A stretch of DNA of 64,000 bases from contig NZ_FOWP01000008.1 of NCBI RefSeq assembly GCF_900115475.1, positions 124,001 through 188,000 of the forward strand. Direction: 5' to 3'. How positions within the stretch are numbered: the first letter of the stretch is position 1; every line of letters starts with the position of its first letter. The stretch comes from Ectopseudomonas composti (GTDB lineage: Bacteria; Pseudomonadota; Gammaproteobacteria; Pseudomonadales; Pseudomonadaceae). Both the position numbers and the translations under genes were made by a program. This document shows positions 18,183-27,558 of the stretch, one piece after another. The notes under the pieces were generated by a model that had not been told where the DNA came from, did no database searches, and saw only the letters and a program-made list of their open reading frames with translations.

Positions 18183-20114
18183 ATGAGCAAGGCCGACGCA
18201 ATGGCCGACGCGGGCAAGACTGCGGTGCTTCAGAACATCCACGGCACCATGGAGTTCCTGCAGAAGTTCCCGCCCTTCAACCAGATGGACACCGCTCATC
18301 TGGCGTTCCTGGTCGAGCACTGCCAGCTGCGCTTCTATGCCGAGGGCGACTCGATCATCAAACCCAGCGATGGCCCGGTCGAGCACTTCTATATCGTCAA
18401 ACAGGGGCGCGTGCACGGCGAGCGCCCGCACAGCGCCCGGCGTGGCACGGAAACCACCTTCGAGATCACCGCTGGCGAGTGCTTCCCCCTGGCGGCGCTG
18501 ATCGGCGAGCGTGCAACGCGTACCGAGCACCTGGCCGCCGAGGACACCTTCTGCCTGCTGCTGGCCAAGCACGCGTTTATCAAGCTGTTCGCCGTCTCCA
18601 ACCCGCTGCGCGACTTCGCTCTGCGCGGGGTCAGCAGCCTGCTCGATCAGGTCAACCAGCAGGTACAGCTGCGTGCGGTAGAAACACTGGGGGCGCAATA
18701 CTCGCTGGACACTCGCCTGGGTGAGCTGGCCATGCGTCAACCCATCGGCTGCGCCCCGGACACGCCGGTTCGCGATGCCGTGCGGCTGATGCACGAGCAG
18801 CATGTGGGCAGCATCGTGGTGCTCGACCCAGCCGACAAACCGCTGGGCATCTTCACCCTGCGCGACCTGCGCCGGGTGGTGGCCGACGGCATCGACCTGG
18901 CCCAGCCGATCGACAACCTGATGACGCGCAACCCCTTCCATCTGGCACCGGATGCCAGTGCCTTCGACGCCGCCATCGCCATGACCGAACGGCATATCGC
19001 CCACGTCTGCCTGGTGGAACACGAGAAACTCTGCGGGGTGATTTCCGAACGCGACCTGTTCAGCCTGCAGCGTGTCGACCTGGTGCACCTGGCGCGCACC
19101 ATTCGCCATGCCGGCAAGGTCGAGACCCTGGCCGGGCTGCGCAGCGACATCCGCCTGCTGGTCGACCGCATGCTCGCCCACGGCGCCAGCTCGACGCAGA
19201 TCACCCATATCGTCACCCTGCTCAACGACCACACCGTAAGCCGGGTGATCGAGCTGACCCTCGAGCAAATGGGCGACCCGGGCATCCCCTTCACCTGGCT
19301 GTGCTTCGGTAGCGAGGGCCGGCGCGAACAGACCCTGCACACCGACCAGGACAACGGCATCCTCTTCGAGGCCGAGAACGCCAGCGAGGCCAACGCCATC
19401 CGCGAGCGCCTGCTGCCAATTGCGCGCGAGATCAATCAGCGCCTGGCGCAGTGCGGCTTCACCCTGTGCAAGGGCAACATCATGGCCGGCAACCCCGAGC
19501 TGTGTCTGTCACGTCAGGAATGGTCGCGACGCTTCGCCGGTTTCGTCCTCGAGGCTACGCCGGAGAACCTGCTGGGCTCGTCGATCTACTTCGATCTGCG
19601 CACCATCTGGGGCCCGGACGAAGGCTGCGAGCAACTGCGCGAAGAGCTGCTCGGACGCGTCGCCAGCAACAGCCTGTTCCAGAAGATGCTGGCCGAGAAC
19701 GCCCTGCGCCAACGCCCACCAGTCGGGCGGTTCCGCGATTTCGTGGTGGCGCGCTCCGGCGCCGACAAGGACACCCTCGACCTCAAGGTGCAGGGCCTGA
19801 CGCCCTTCGTCGATGGAGCACGCCTGCTCGCGCTGGCCAACGGTATTGGCGCGGTCGGCACCCTTGAGCGCCTGCGCGCGTTGATCGCCAAGGGCGTGAT
19901 CGACGCACTGGATGGCGCCGCCTACGAAGAGGCCTACCATTTCATTCAGCAGACGCGCATGCAGCAGCACCAACTGCAGGCGCGCGACGAGCAGCCCTAC
20001 TCCAATCGGGTCGATCCCGACCACCTCAATCACCTGGACCGGCGTATTCTGCGCGAGTCGTTCCGCCAGGCGCAGCGCCTGCAGAGCAGCCTGGCCATGA
20101 GGTATCAGCTATGA
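18183..20114 (+). CDS. cNMP-binding/CBS/DUF294 nucleotidyltransferase-like protein
   Basis: 643 residues. Order: cyclic-nucleotide-binding-like domain (about 25-145, FYIVKQGRVHGERP), a CBS pair (about 170-290: QHVGSIVVLDPADKPLGIF and HVCLVEHEKLCGVISERDL), then DUF294 with the GlnD-like nucleotidyltransferase motif FGSEGRREQTLHTDQDNG (near 375-395), and a C-terminal DUF294_C helical domain. The GS-x-D-x-D layout suggests AMP or UMP transfer to a protein, but no substrate is known. The stop overlaps the start of the exonuclease gene by 4 nt (ATGA). From memory this pair sits beside actP in PAO1 (PA3232-PA3235). Confidence 0.88.
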   Translation: MSKADAMADAGKTAVLQNIHGTMEFLQKFPPFNQMDTAHLAFLVEHCQLRFYAEGDSIIKPSDGPVEHFYIVKQGRVHGERPHSARRGTETTFEITAGECFPLAALIGERATRTEHLAAEDTFCLLLAKHAFIKLFAVSNPLRDFALRGVSSLLDQVNQQVQLRAVETLGAQYSLDTRLGELAMRQPIGCAPDTPVRDAVRLMHEQHVGSIVVLDPADKPLGIFTLRDLRRVVADGIDLAQPIDNLMTRNPFHLAPDASAFDAAIAMTERHIAHVCLVEHEKLCGVISERDLFSLQRVDLVHLARTIRHAGKVETLAGLRSDIRLLVDRMLAHGASSTQITHIVTLLNDHTVSRVIELTLEQMGDPGIPFTWLCFGSEGRREQTLHTDQDNGILFEAENASEANAIRERLLPIAREINQRLAQCGFTLCKGNIMAGNPELCLSRQEWSRRFAGFVLEATPENLLGSSIYFDLRTIWGPDEGCEQLREELLGRVASNSLFQKMLAENALRQRPPVGRFRDFVVARSGADKDTLDLKVQGLTPFVDGARLLALANGIGAVGTLERLRALIAKGVIDALDGAAYEEAYHFIQQTRMQQHQLQARDEQPYSNRVDPDHLNHLDRRILRESFRQAQRLQSSLAMRYQL

Positions 20115-20812
20115 GCAAGTTCACCTGGTTCACTGGCCGTGGACCGGCCCTGACCCAGCAGCAGTTGCAACGCCGCCAGGCCCTGAGTGCGCCGGCAGCG
20201 TTCGACGAACGCCCACTGCATCAGCAGCGCTTCGTGGTGCTCGACCTGGAAACCACCGGCCTGAACATGCGCCGCGATCAGGTGCTGGCCATCGGCGCGG
20301 TGGTGATCGACAACGGCGCCATCGACTTCGCCGAGCAGTTCGAATGCACCCTGCACCGCGCCGATCACCAGGCCAGCGCCAGCACCCTGATTCACGGTAT
20401 CGCGCCCAGCGAAGTGGCCCGCGGCGTCGAACCGAGCGAAGCGCTGCTGGACTTCATGGAATTCGTCGGCAGCAGCCCGCTGCTGGCCTTCCATGCCGAG
20501 TTCGATCAGCGCATGCTCGCTCGCGCACTGCGTCAGAGCCTGGGCTATCGCCTGCAGCACAACTTCTTCGATGTCGCCGAAATCGCGCCGCTGCTGTGCC
20601 CGCAGTCGCGTGTTCGCCAGGGCGGGCTCGATGACTGGGTCGCCGAATTCGGCCTCCAGGTGCACCAACGCCACAACGCCAGTGCCGACGCACTGGTCAC
20701 CGCCGAACTGGCACTGATGCTGTTCAGCAAGGCACGCCGTCAGGGCATCGACAGCCTCGGCGAGCTGGAGCGCCAACTGGCCAGCCGGCGTCGGCGCCAG
20801 CAGGCCATGTAG
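20111..20812 (+). CDS. DnaQ-like 3'-5' exonuclease (DEDDh)
   Basis: 233 residues, resembling the epsilon subunit of DNA polymerase III but with its own N-terminal 40 residues. ExoI motif VLDLETTGLN (Asp45, Glu47), ExoII in AFHAEFDQRML, ExoIII in HNASADALVTAEL with the DEDDh His. Translationally coupled (ATGA) to the DUF294 protein, suggesting the two act together. A true repair or proofreading role is unproven; RNase activity is also possible. Confidence 0.9.
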   Translation: MSKFTWFTGRGPALTQQQLQRRQALSAPAAFDERPLHQQRFVVLDLETTGLNMRRDQVLAIGAVVIDNGAIDFAEQFECTLHRADHQASASTLIHGIAPSEVARGVEPSEALLDFMEFVGSSPLLAFHAEFDQRMLARALRQSLGYRLQHNFFDVAEIAPLLCPQSRVRQGGLDDWVAEFGLQVHQRHNASADALVTAELALMLFSKARRQGIDSLGELERQLASRRRRQQAM

Positions 20813-20888
20813 CCGCACGCAGCCAATCGCCTACCAGCAGGCTCCTCCATCTTGCCGCACGCCTCGTGCGCATCGGAGCCACCAAGAT

Positions 20889-20910
20889 TCGCGGCTTAAG
20901 CCGCTCCTAC
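20889..20910. repeat. REP-like palindrome (GCGGCTTAAGCCGC class)
   Basis: TCGCGGCTTAAGCCGCTCCTAC between the convergent exonuclease and trhP genes; GCGGCTTAAGCCGC is a perfect palindrome and the end is CTAC (GTAG inverted). Confidence 0.65.
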
Positions 20911-20948
20911 AGGTTGGTTTGCGGCAGGCAATGCATCCAACGAGAAGC

Positions 20949-22256
20949 CTACAGATCCCGCATCAGCAGGCCGTATTCCAATTGCACATCTGCCGGCAGC
21001 GGCAAGTACAGGATGTGGCCGTCGCCCGGTGCCACCTGCTGCGCCCGCCCTTGAGCGTTCTGCAGTTGCTCCAGAGTGAAGCGCAGGTTGCCTTGCGGGG
21101 TCATCAGTTCCAGTCCGTCGCCTACGGTAAAACGGTTCTTCACCCGCACTTCGACCAACTCGCCACGGCGCTCGCCAGTCAGCTCACCGACGAACTGCTG
21201 ACGATCCGCAAGCGAGCTGCCGCGCTCGTAGTTCTGGTATTCGTCATGCACGTGGCGACGCAGAAAGCCCTCGGTGTAACCGCGATGCGCCAGTGAGTCC
21301 AGGCTGCCCAACAGGCTCGGGTCGAAGGGCTTGCCAGCCAGTGCATCATCGATGGCACGGCGGTAGACCTGCGCGGTGCGTGCCACGTAGAAGTGACTCT
21401 TGGTGCGCCCCTCGATCTTCAGCGAATGCACGCCCATGTGCACTAGACGCCCGACATGCTGCACCGCACGCAGGTCCTTGGAGTTCATGATGTAGGTGCC
21501 GTGCTCATCCTCGAAGGCGGTCATTTCCTCGCCCGGCCGCCCGGCCTCTTGCAGCACGAAGGCCTGACTCGTCGGCGTACCCTGACCGAGAGTCGGATCG
21601 ACCATGCGCACGATCTCGCCCAACTCGTTCTCTGCGGCCGGTGTCGCCTGGTACTGCCAGCGACAGGCGTTGGTGCAAGTGCCCTGGTTGGGATCGCGGC
21701 GATTGATGTAGCCCGACAGTAGGCAGCGCCCGGAGTAAGCCATGCACAGCGCACCGTGAACAAAAACCTCCAGTTCCATAGCGGGTACCTCGCTGCGAAT
21801 CTCCTCGATCTCTTGCAGTGACAGCTCGCGCGACAGGATCACCCGCGTCAGCCCCTGCTGACGCCAGAACTCGACGCTGGCCGAGTTCACCGCATTGGCC
21901 TGTACCGAGAGGTGAATCGGCATCTGCGGATAGTGCTGGCGCACCAGCATGATCAGGCCTGGGTCGGACATGATCAGCGCATCCGGTGCCATCTCGATAA
22001 CCGGCGCCAAGTCCTTGAGGAAGGTCTTCAGCTTGGCGTTGTGCGGAGCGATGTTAGCCACCACGTAGAACTGCTTGCCCTGCGCGTGCGCCTCGGCGAT
22101 GCCGAGCGCGAGGTTGGCGTGGTCGAACTCGTTATTGCGCACGCGCAAGCTGTAACGCGGCTGCCCGGCGTAGACCGCATCGGCGCCATAGGCGAAGGCG
22201 TAGCGCATGTTCTTCAGGGTGCCGGCTGGCGACAACAGTTCGGGAAAACGAGGCAT
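20949..22256 (-). CDS. trhP: tRNA hydroxylation protein TrhP (YegQ, peptidase U32 family)
   Basis: 435 residues. U32-family protein that starts with ELLSPAGTLKNMRYAFAYGADAVYAG, as E. coli YegQ. E. coli TrhP makes 5-hydroxyuridine at U34 of some tRNAs, drawing on prephenate and needing an iron-sulfur cluster. The conserved Cys set is seen in GALCMAYSGRCLLSG and GTCTNACRW. The C-terminal domain is the short YegQ type. Monocistronic. The annotation as peptidase seen for this family is historical. Confidence 0.9.
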   Translation of the reverse strand: MPRFPELLSPAGTLKNMRYAFAYGADAVYAGQPRYSLRVRNNEFDHANLALGIAEAHAQGKQFYVVANIAPHNAKLKTFLKDLAPVIEMAPDALIMSDPGLIMLVRQHYPQMPIHLSVQANAVNSASVEFWRQQGLTRVILSRELSLQEIEEIRSEVPAMELEVFVHGALCMAYSGRCLLSGYINRRDPNQGTCTNACRWQYQATPAAENELGEIVRMVDPTLGQGTPTSQAFVLQEAGRPGEEMTAFEDEHGTYIMNSKDLRAVQHVGRLVHMGVHSLKIEGRTKSHFYVARTAQVYRRAIDDALAGKPFDPSLLGSLDSLAHRGYTEGFLRRHVHDEYQNYERGSSLADRQQFVGELTGERRGELVEVRVKNRFTVGDGLELMTPQGNLRFTLEQLQNAQGRAQQVAPGDGHILYLPLPADVQLEYGLLMRDL

Positions 22257-22373
22257 GACCGCAAGCTCGAAAAATCGGGGCTGGCGATTCTATGCAGGTG
22301 GCAGGTGTGGATATTGATCTGGGTCTATCGGGCGCTGAAAAGCGGCCGAGTCAGGCACCATCGGTGAAGGGTC

Positions 22374-22477
22374 GGTGCGCACGGCGCACCCTACAGTGAG
22401 AGGCATCCGCAAATAGGGAGTGGTCACCCAGGTCACGCGCACCGATGCGCTTTCGGGCAGGGTGCGCTGCGCGCACC
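22374..22477. repeat. Two REP-like palindromes (GGTGCGC class) between trhP and a membrane-protein gene
   Basis: GGTGCGCACGGCGCACCC-TAC at 22374-22394 and AGGGTGCGCTGCGCGCACC at 22459-22477, in opposite orientation. The second copy ends 26 bp from the stop of the gene at 22503. Confidence 0.6.
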
Positions 22478-22502
22478 ACCCCCGTAACGCACGGATAGCG
22501 CG

Positions 22503-23009
22503 CTAGCGACACACCTGACGATACAGCGCGTCGTCCTTGTCGATGCGCTTGAGCTGAGCCAGCTGAGGCTGCTGCTTCTCGTCCAGCGGCAACAGCTCGC
22601 CAGTTGTGCAATTGAGCAGATGGGCACGATGCGAAACGTGATCGATATGCTGTTTCTCGAAACGATAGAGCATGAACTCGGCCACTTGCGCATCCGCCAC
22701 CTGCTCGCGCACGACGCTCTTGCTGTCGAGCACGGTGAACGCAGTGACCATCGGCACGAAGTAGCTCCACGGGCGCCAGAACACGTGACCGGTTTCGGTC
22801 GCAACCACCACCGACTCCTTGGGCTGACGCGCCTGCTGATGCTCGAACCAGGAATACTCGTAGAACACCTGATAACCCAGCATCCCCAAACCACCGAACA
22901 GTGGCACGATCCACTTCGGCAGCTTGTTACGCGTCAGTTTGCGCAGCAGCAGAGCGATACCGGCAGCACCGAGCCCCGCTACCACGATGGCAAGCAAAGT
23001 CCACAACAT
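22503..23009 (-). CDS. Membrane-anchored protein of unknown function
   Basis: 168 residues. Helix 1 spans residues 1-22 (LLAIVVAGLGAAGIALLLRKL) and a second hydrophobic stretch is near 33-47 (WIVPLFGGLGMLGYQ). The rest is a soluble part with many charged residues and Cys near residues 133 and 167. Family not recognised. It lies downstream of actP on the same strand, separated by the actP terminator, so it is likely its own unit. Confidence 0.75.
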   Translation of the reverse strand: MLWTLLAIVVAGLGAAGIALLLRKLTRNKLPKWIVPLFGGLGMLGYQVFYEYSWFEHQQARQPKESVVVATETGHVFWRPWSYFVPMVTAFTVLDSKSVVREQVADAQVAEFMLYRFEKQHIDHVSHRAHLLNCTTGELLPLDEKQQPQLAQLKRIDKDDALYRQVCR

Positions 23010-23022
23010 ATGATTGTTCCCG

Positions 23023-23053
23023 AAAAAAGACGGGCCTCCAGTGGAGGCCCGTC
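23023..23053 (-). terminator. Rho-independent terminator of yjcH-actP
   Basis: Perfect 11-bp stem: GACGGGCCTCC (23029-23039), loop AGT, GGAGGCCCGTC (23043-23053). On the minus strand six T residues follow (A23023-A23028). It starts 48 bp after the actP stop. Confidence 0.93.
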
Positions 23054-23100
23054 TGTCAGACCCTGGACCATCGACAGATGGCGTCAGGCCAGGATTATGC

Positions 23101-24870
23101 TTAGTGGTTCAGAGCGGCACCAGCACCTTTCGGGGTACGTACGCTTTCCACCAGGTCCTGGATTTCCTGCGGCGGCTCGGCGGTGACCATCGATACGCCG
23201 TAGGCTACGGCGAAGTTGATCAGCGCACCGACGGTACCGAAGGAGGCCGGGGAGATACCCATGAACCACTGGTCCGGGGTATTGGGCAGCATGTTGGTCT
23301 CCGGAATGAAGAACCAGCCCAGGTAGGTGAAGATGTACAGCAGGGTGATCACCAGGCCGGCGACCATGCCGCAGATCGCACCCTTGTCGTTCATGCGCTT
23401 GGAGAAGATCCCCATCATCAGCACCGGGAACAGGGTCGCAGCGGCGATACCGAAGGCCAACGCCACCACCTGCGCAGCGAACCCGGGTGGATTCAAGCCC
23501 AGATAGGTCGCCAGCAGAATCGCGCACGCCATCGATATCCGCGCCGCCCTCATCTCGTTCTTCTCGCTGATCTTCGGATTGATCAAGGTCTTGATCAGGT
23601 CATGACTGATCGCCGAAGAAATCGCCAGCAACAAACCAGCCGCTGTCGACAGTGCCGCCGCAATGGCGCCCGCTGCGATCAGACCAACGACCCATGCAGG
23701 CAGGTTGGCGATCTCAGGGTTGGCCAGAACCAGGATGTCGTTGTTCACGGTCAGCTCGTTACCGTTCCAGCCACGCTCCTGAGCGGTAGCGGTGAAGGCC
23801 GGTGCGGCATCGTTGTACATCTGGATGCGACCGTCGCCGTTCTTGTCTTCCCACTTGATCAGACCGGTCTGTTCCCAGTTCTTGACCCACTCAGGACGCT
23901 CTTCGTAGGACAGGGACGGGGCCGTAGCGCCTTCCGGATAGATGGTGGTCACCAGGTTCAGACGTGCCATGGAGGCTACGGCCGGAGCGGTGAGATACAG
24001 CAGGGCGATGAAGATCAGAGTCCAGCCAGCGGACCAACGAGCATCGGCCACCTTCGGTACGGTGAAGAAGCGAATGATCACGTGCGGCAGACCGGCAGTA
24101 CCGATCATCAGCGACATGGTGAACAGCACCATGTTCAGCTTGTTGTCGACATCGGCGGTGTAGGCAGCGAAGCCCAGCTCACGGACCACTTCATCGAGTT
24201 TCTGCAGCAGCGGCACGCCAGACTCGACATGGTCACCGAACAGGCCCAGCGGCGGAATCGGGTTACCGGTCAGCTGCAGGGAGATGAAGATGGCCGGGAT
24301 GGTGTAGGCGACGATCAATACCACGTACTGAGCGACCTGGGTGTAGGTGATGCCCTTCATGCCGCCGAATACGGCGTAGGCGAACACCACTGCCGCAGCG
24401 ATCCAGATACCCGTGGAGTTGCTCACCTCGAGGAAGCGCGAGAAGGCAACACCGGCACCGGCCATCTGCCCGATCACGTAGGTCACGGAGATGATCACCA
24501 GGCAGATCACTGCAGTCAGGCGCGCGCCACGACTGTAGAAGCGATCACCGATGAAGTCCGGCACGGTGAACTTGCCGAACTTGCGCAGGTAGGGCGCCAG
24601 CAGCATCGCCAGCAGGACGTAGCCACCGGTCCAGCCCATGAGGAACGTGGAGTTGGCATAACCACCGGCGGCAATCAGGCCCGCCATGGAGATGAAGGAA
24701 GCAGCGGACATCCAGTCAGCGGCTGTCGCCATGCCGTTGGTGACCGGATGCACACCACCGCCAGCGACGTAGAACTCTTTGGTGGAGCCGGCACGCGCCC
24801 AGATGGCGATACCGATGTAGAGCGCGAAGGACGCACCTACGAACAACATGTTGATAACGAATTGGCTCAT
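23101..24870 (-). CDS. actP: Cation/acetate symporter ActP
   Basis: Sodium:solute symporter family protein that imports acetate and other short carboxylates. 589 residues from ATG 24870, preceded by GAGGAG; an upstream in-frame GTG at 24876 is too near that site. Thirteen or so membrane helices; landmarks are FVGASFALYIGIAIWARAG, TAADWMSAASFISMAGLI and AGLLLAISSAISHDLIK. Follows yjcH by 6 bp and ends in a strong terminator. In pseudomonads acetate uptake is under a CrbSR-type system and Crc. Confidence 0.95.
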   Translation of the reverse strand: MSQFVINMLFVGASFALYIGIAIWARAGSTKEFYVAGGGVHPVTNGMATAADWMSAASFISMAGLIAAGGYANSTFLMGWTGGYVLLAMLLAPYLRKFGKFTVPDFIGDRFYSRGARLTAVICLVIISVTYVIGQMAGAGVAFSRFLEVSNSTGIWIAAAVVFAYAVFGGMKGITYTQVAQYVVLIVAYTIPAIFISLQLTGNPIPPLGLFGDHVESGVPLLQKLDEVVRELGFAAYTADVDNKLNMVLFTMSLMIGTAGLPHVIIRFFTVPKVADARWSAGWTLIFIALLYLTAPAVASMARLNLVTTIYPEGATAPSLSYEERPEWVKNWEQTGLIKWEDKNGDGRIQMYNDAAPAFTATAQERGWNGNELTVNNDILVLANPEIANLPAWVVGLIAAGAIAAALSTAAGLLLAISSAISHDLIKTLINPKISEKNEMRAARISMACAILLATYLGLNPPGFAAQVVALAFGIAAATLFPVLMMGIFSKRMNDKGAICGMVAGLVITLLYIFTYLGWFFIPETNMLPNTPDQWFMGISPASFGTVGALINFAVAYGVSMVTAEPPQEIQDLVESVRTPKGAGAALNH

Positions 24871-24876
24871 GACCAC

Positions 24877-25137
24877 TTACTCCTCAACGCCAAATTCTTT
24901 ATCAAGTTTGTTCAGTCTCCACGCGTAGTGAAAAATGAGCCCGATAAAGAAGAGGATTGAGCCTTGCTGCGCGAACCAGAATCCGAGGTCGGAACCGCCA
25001 ACGGAGATTCCCGCAACCATCGGGCGCAGAATCATGGCGAATCCATAGGAAACCAGCGCCCAGACAATCAGGCTCCAGGTGATGAGCCGCACATTGGCCT
25101 TCCAATAGGCCGCGGCATTTGCTTGTTCAGAAGTCAT
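24877..25137 (-). CDS. yjcH: DUF485 membrane protein YjcH
   Basis: 86 residues, two helices (LITWSLIVWALVSYGFAMIL and FWFAQQGSILFFIGLIFHYAW) with the DUF485 ending RLNKLDKEFGVEE. Always paired with ActP-type symporters; thought to assist the transporter. Its stop codon lies 6 bp before the actP ATG. On its strand the leader has AATAAAAATAA (25150-25160), an A-rich AANAANAA motif of the Crc/Hfq type just before the ribosome-binding site GGAGG. Confidence 0.93.
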   Translation of the reverse strand: MTSEQANAAAYWKANVRLITWSLIVWALVSYGFAMILRPMVAGISVGGSDLGFWFAQQGSILFFIGLIFHYAWRLNKLDKEFGVEE

Positions 25138-25149
25138 AGACGCCTCCGG

Positions 25150-25160
25150 TTATTTTTATT
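25150..25160 (-). promoter_or_regulatory. Candidate Crc/Hfq catabolite-activity motif before yjcH
   Basis: On the minus strand AATAAAAATAA precedes GGAGGCGTCTATG. The Crc/Hfq target in Pseudomonas mRNA is AANAANAA near the ribosome-binding site; this matches with an extra unit. Carbon-catabolite control of yjcH-actP is inferred. Confidence 0.45.
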
Positions 25161-25315
25161 CTGATGCAGCTTCAAGCTATCAGCAGGCCAGCACTGGCCG
25201 ACAGATAGACATTGGTATTAGCCGCATCGCGACGTTTCGGACACTTGATGGGAAACGCTGAAACTGTAGAAGAAAAACGAGCCTTCCGAAGGTAGTTTTG
25301 CGACAAGCACGCATT

Positions 25316-25330
25316 TGATAATGATTATCT
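25316..25330 (+). promoter_or_regulatory. Fur box upstream of the TonB receptor
   Basis: TGATAATGATTATCT matches the 7-1-7 Fur consensus TGATAATNATTATCA at 14 of 15 positions. It lies 53 bp upstream of the receptor ATG, so iron-Fur repression is expected. Confidence 0.88.
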
Positions 25331-25382
25331 AAAACATTAGAATCCTGGGCCCTCACCTCCCCCCGCCCCAAGGATTCACACC

Positions 25383-27515
25383 ATGCGACGCCTGGTCGTA
25401 CCGCTGCTCGCCCTTCCCGCCCTCACCTGCCATACCACCTTCGCCAGCACGGACAACGACACCCCGCTGGCGCTGGAAGAAATGCAGATCACCGCCCCCG
25501 GCGAGCAGGCAGACGGCCCGCTGGATGGCTACCGCGCCACTCGCTCGGCCAGTGCGACACGCACCGACACGCCGATTCATGAAATCCCGCAGTCGATCAG
25601 CGTGGTACCGGCGCAGGTGGTGCAGGACATTGGCGCGGTGCGCCTGGAAGATGCGCTGGACTACGCCGGCGGCGTGGAACGCGGCAACAACTTCGGTGGC
25701 CAGGGCCTGACCGAGTTTCTGATTCGCGGCTTCAACAGCCAGGAGTTCTACCGCAACGGTTTCGCCGCCAACCGTGGCTACCCGAACATGCCCGACGCCA
25801 GCACCATCGAGCGCATCGAGGTGCTGCGCGGACCGGCCGCCATGCTCTATGGCCGCAGTGATCCTGGCGGTACCTTCAATATCGTCAGCAAGCAGCCACA
25901 GGTTGAGCGCCGCACCGTACTGGGCAGTCAGATCAACAGCGAGGGCCGGCGCCGTGGCACCCTCGACACCACCGGAGCGTTGGATCAACAGGCCGACTTC
26001 ACCTATCGCCTGAATTTGGTGGCCGAGGGCGGCGACAGCTTCCGCGATGACGTCGAGAGCGAACGCTACAACGTCGCCCCGGTGCTGCGCTGGCAGCTCA
26101 ACGAAGACACCGCCGTCACTCTCGAAGGCGACTACCTGCACAATCGCCACCCGCTCGATCGTGGCGTTACCCGCTACTCCAACCAGAACGGCAAGCTGCC
26201 GCGTGACCGCTTCCTCGGCGAGAAGGATGCCGGCAAGCTGACCAACGAGAACGCCACTACGCAACTACGCATCGAGCACCTGCTCAATGACAGCTGGACC
26301 CTGCGTGGCGGCGTGCAGTACCTCGATGGCAAGATCTACGGCGGCGCCGTGGAGAACAACAGCAACGCCTACAGCGGCCTGCCTGCAGGCAGCAGCACCG
26401 TCGGGCGCAACTACAACGAGCGCTGGCTGAATTGGAACGACGTCAACGCCCAGGCCAACGCCGAAGGCAACTTCGACCTTGCCGGTTTCGCCCACACCCT
26501 GCTGGTGGGTGTGGAGTACGACAAGTTCAACTACAACTCGCTGATCATCCGCTCGCCAGGTGGTGGCGCTTACCCCATCGACCTGTACAACCCGGTACAC
26601 GGCCAACCGCTGCCGGCGCTGACCCGTACCACCACCCACGACGCCGAGACACTGGAGTCCTACGCCTTTTTCCTGCAGGACCAGATCGCGCTGACCGAAC
26701 GCCTCAAGGCGCAGGTGGGTGCGCGTATCGAGCGCTTCGAGCAGAGCTACGTGGACAAGCTCAACTCTGGCGGCGACTGGGATCAGGCGCACAATGCCGT
26801 CACCCCACGCTTCGGCCTGATCTACGACCTCACCGACGAGCTGGCGGTATTCGCCAATATCTCGCGTTCGTTCAAGCCCAACCGTGGCGCGGATCGCCTG
26901 GGCAATGCATTCGACCCGGAAAAAGGCATCGCCCATGAAGTCGGCATAAAGTACGACATGGCCGACCGCGACCTGAGCCTGACCGCCGCGCTGTTCCATA
27001 TCGTCAAGGAAAACGTGCTGACCAGCGACCCACTGGACAGCACTCGCAGCATCGCTGCCGGCGAAGTACGCAGCCGTGGTTTCGACATCAACCTGGCCGG
27101 CAACATCACCCCGCAATGGCGGGTGATCGGCGGCTATGCCTATGTCGACGCCGAACTCACCGAAAGCACCAGCGCCACCATGCCGGTGGGTACGCGCCTG
27201 GCCAACGTGCCGCGCCACAGCTTCAACCTGCTCGACACCTACGAGTTCGACAGCGGAGCCCTGGCCGGCCTGGGGCTGGGCATTGGCCTGAAATACGTCA
27301 GCGAGCGTCAGGGCCAAACCAGTAATAACACCTTCGACATGGACGGCTATGGCCTGGTCGACCTGCTGGCCTACTACCCGCTGACCGAGAACGTGCGCCT
27401 GAATCTCAACCTGAACAACGTCTTCGACAAGCACTACGAAGAGCGCGCCTGGAACGTCTGGAGTTATCCGGGTGAACCACGCACGCTGCAGGCGGGGATT
27501 TCGGTCAGCCTGTAA
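25383..27515 (+). CDS. TonB-dependent siderophore receptor
   Basis: 710-residue outer-membrane receptor with a signal peptide (about 1-22, MRRLVVPLLALPALTCHTTF). No N-terminal signalling (STN) domain, so no FecA/FpvA-like regulatory role. Plug domain at about 60-165 (HEIPQSISVVPAQVV, EFLIRGFNSQEFYRNGF, VLRGPAAMLYGRSDPGG), then a 22-strand barrel ending NVFDKHYEERAWNVW...AGISVSL. Resembles FhuA/FiuA/FoxA-type receptors for ferric hydroxamates, but the ligand is not visible. No siderophore synthesis or ABC genes are adjacent. Preceded by a strong Fur box. Confidence 0.93.
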   Translation: MRRLVVPLLALPALTCHTTFASTDNDTPLALEEMQITAPGEQADGPLDGYRATRSASATRTDTPIHEIPQSISVVPAQVVQDIGAVRLEDALDYAGGVERGNNFGGQGLTEFLIRGFNSQEFYRNGFAANRGYPNMPDASTIERIEVLRGPAAMLYGRSDPGGTFNIVSKQPQVERRTVLGSQINSEGRRRGTLDTTGALDQQADFTYRLNLVAEGGDSFRDDVESERYNVAPVLRWQLNEDTAVTLEGDYLHNRHPLDRGVTRYSNQNGKLPRDRFLGEKDAGKLTNENATTQLRIEHLLNDSWTLRGGVQYLDGKIYGGAVENNSNAYSGLPAGSSTVGRNYNERWLNWNDVNAQANAEGNFDLAGFAHTLLVGVEYDKFNYNSLIIRSPGGGAYPIDLYNPVHGQPLPALTRTTTHDAETLESYAFFLQDQIALTERLKAQVGARIERFEQSYVDKLNSGGDWDQAHNAVTPRFGLIYDLTDELAVFANISRSFKPNRGADRLGNAFDPEKGIAHEVGIKYDMADRDLSLTAALFHIVKENVLTSDPLDSTRSIAAGEVRSRGFDINLAGNITPQWRVIGGYAYVDAELTESTSATMPVGTRLANVPRHSFNLLDTYEFDSGALAGLGLGIGLKYVSERQGQTSNNTFDMDGYGLVDLLAYYPLTENVRLNLNLNNVFDKHYEERAWNVWSYPGEPRTLQAGISVSL

Positions 27516-27558
27516 CCACGAGCGTCAGGTGGGCGGCGCTCACCTGGCGTTCAGCGTT

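Noticed and set aside
25297..25304. TTGCGACA half-site near the Fur box
   Set aside because: A lone 8-mer is expected by chance about twice in 64 kb on both strands; no inverse partner nearby.
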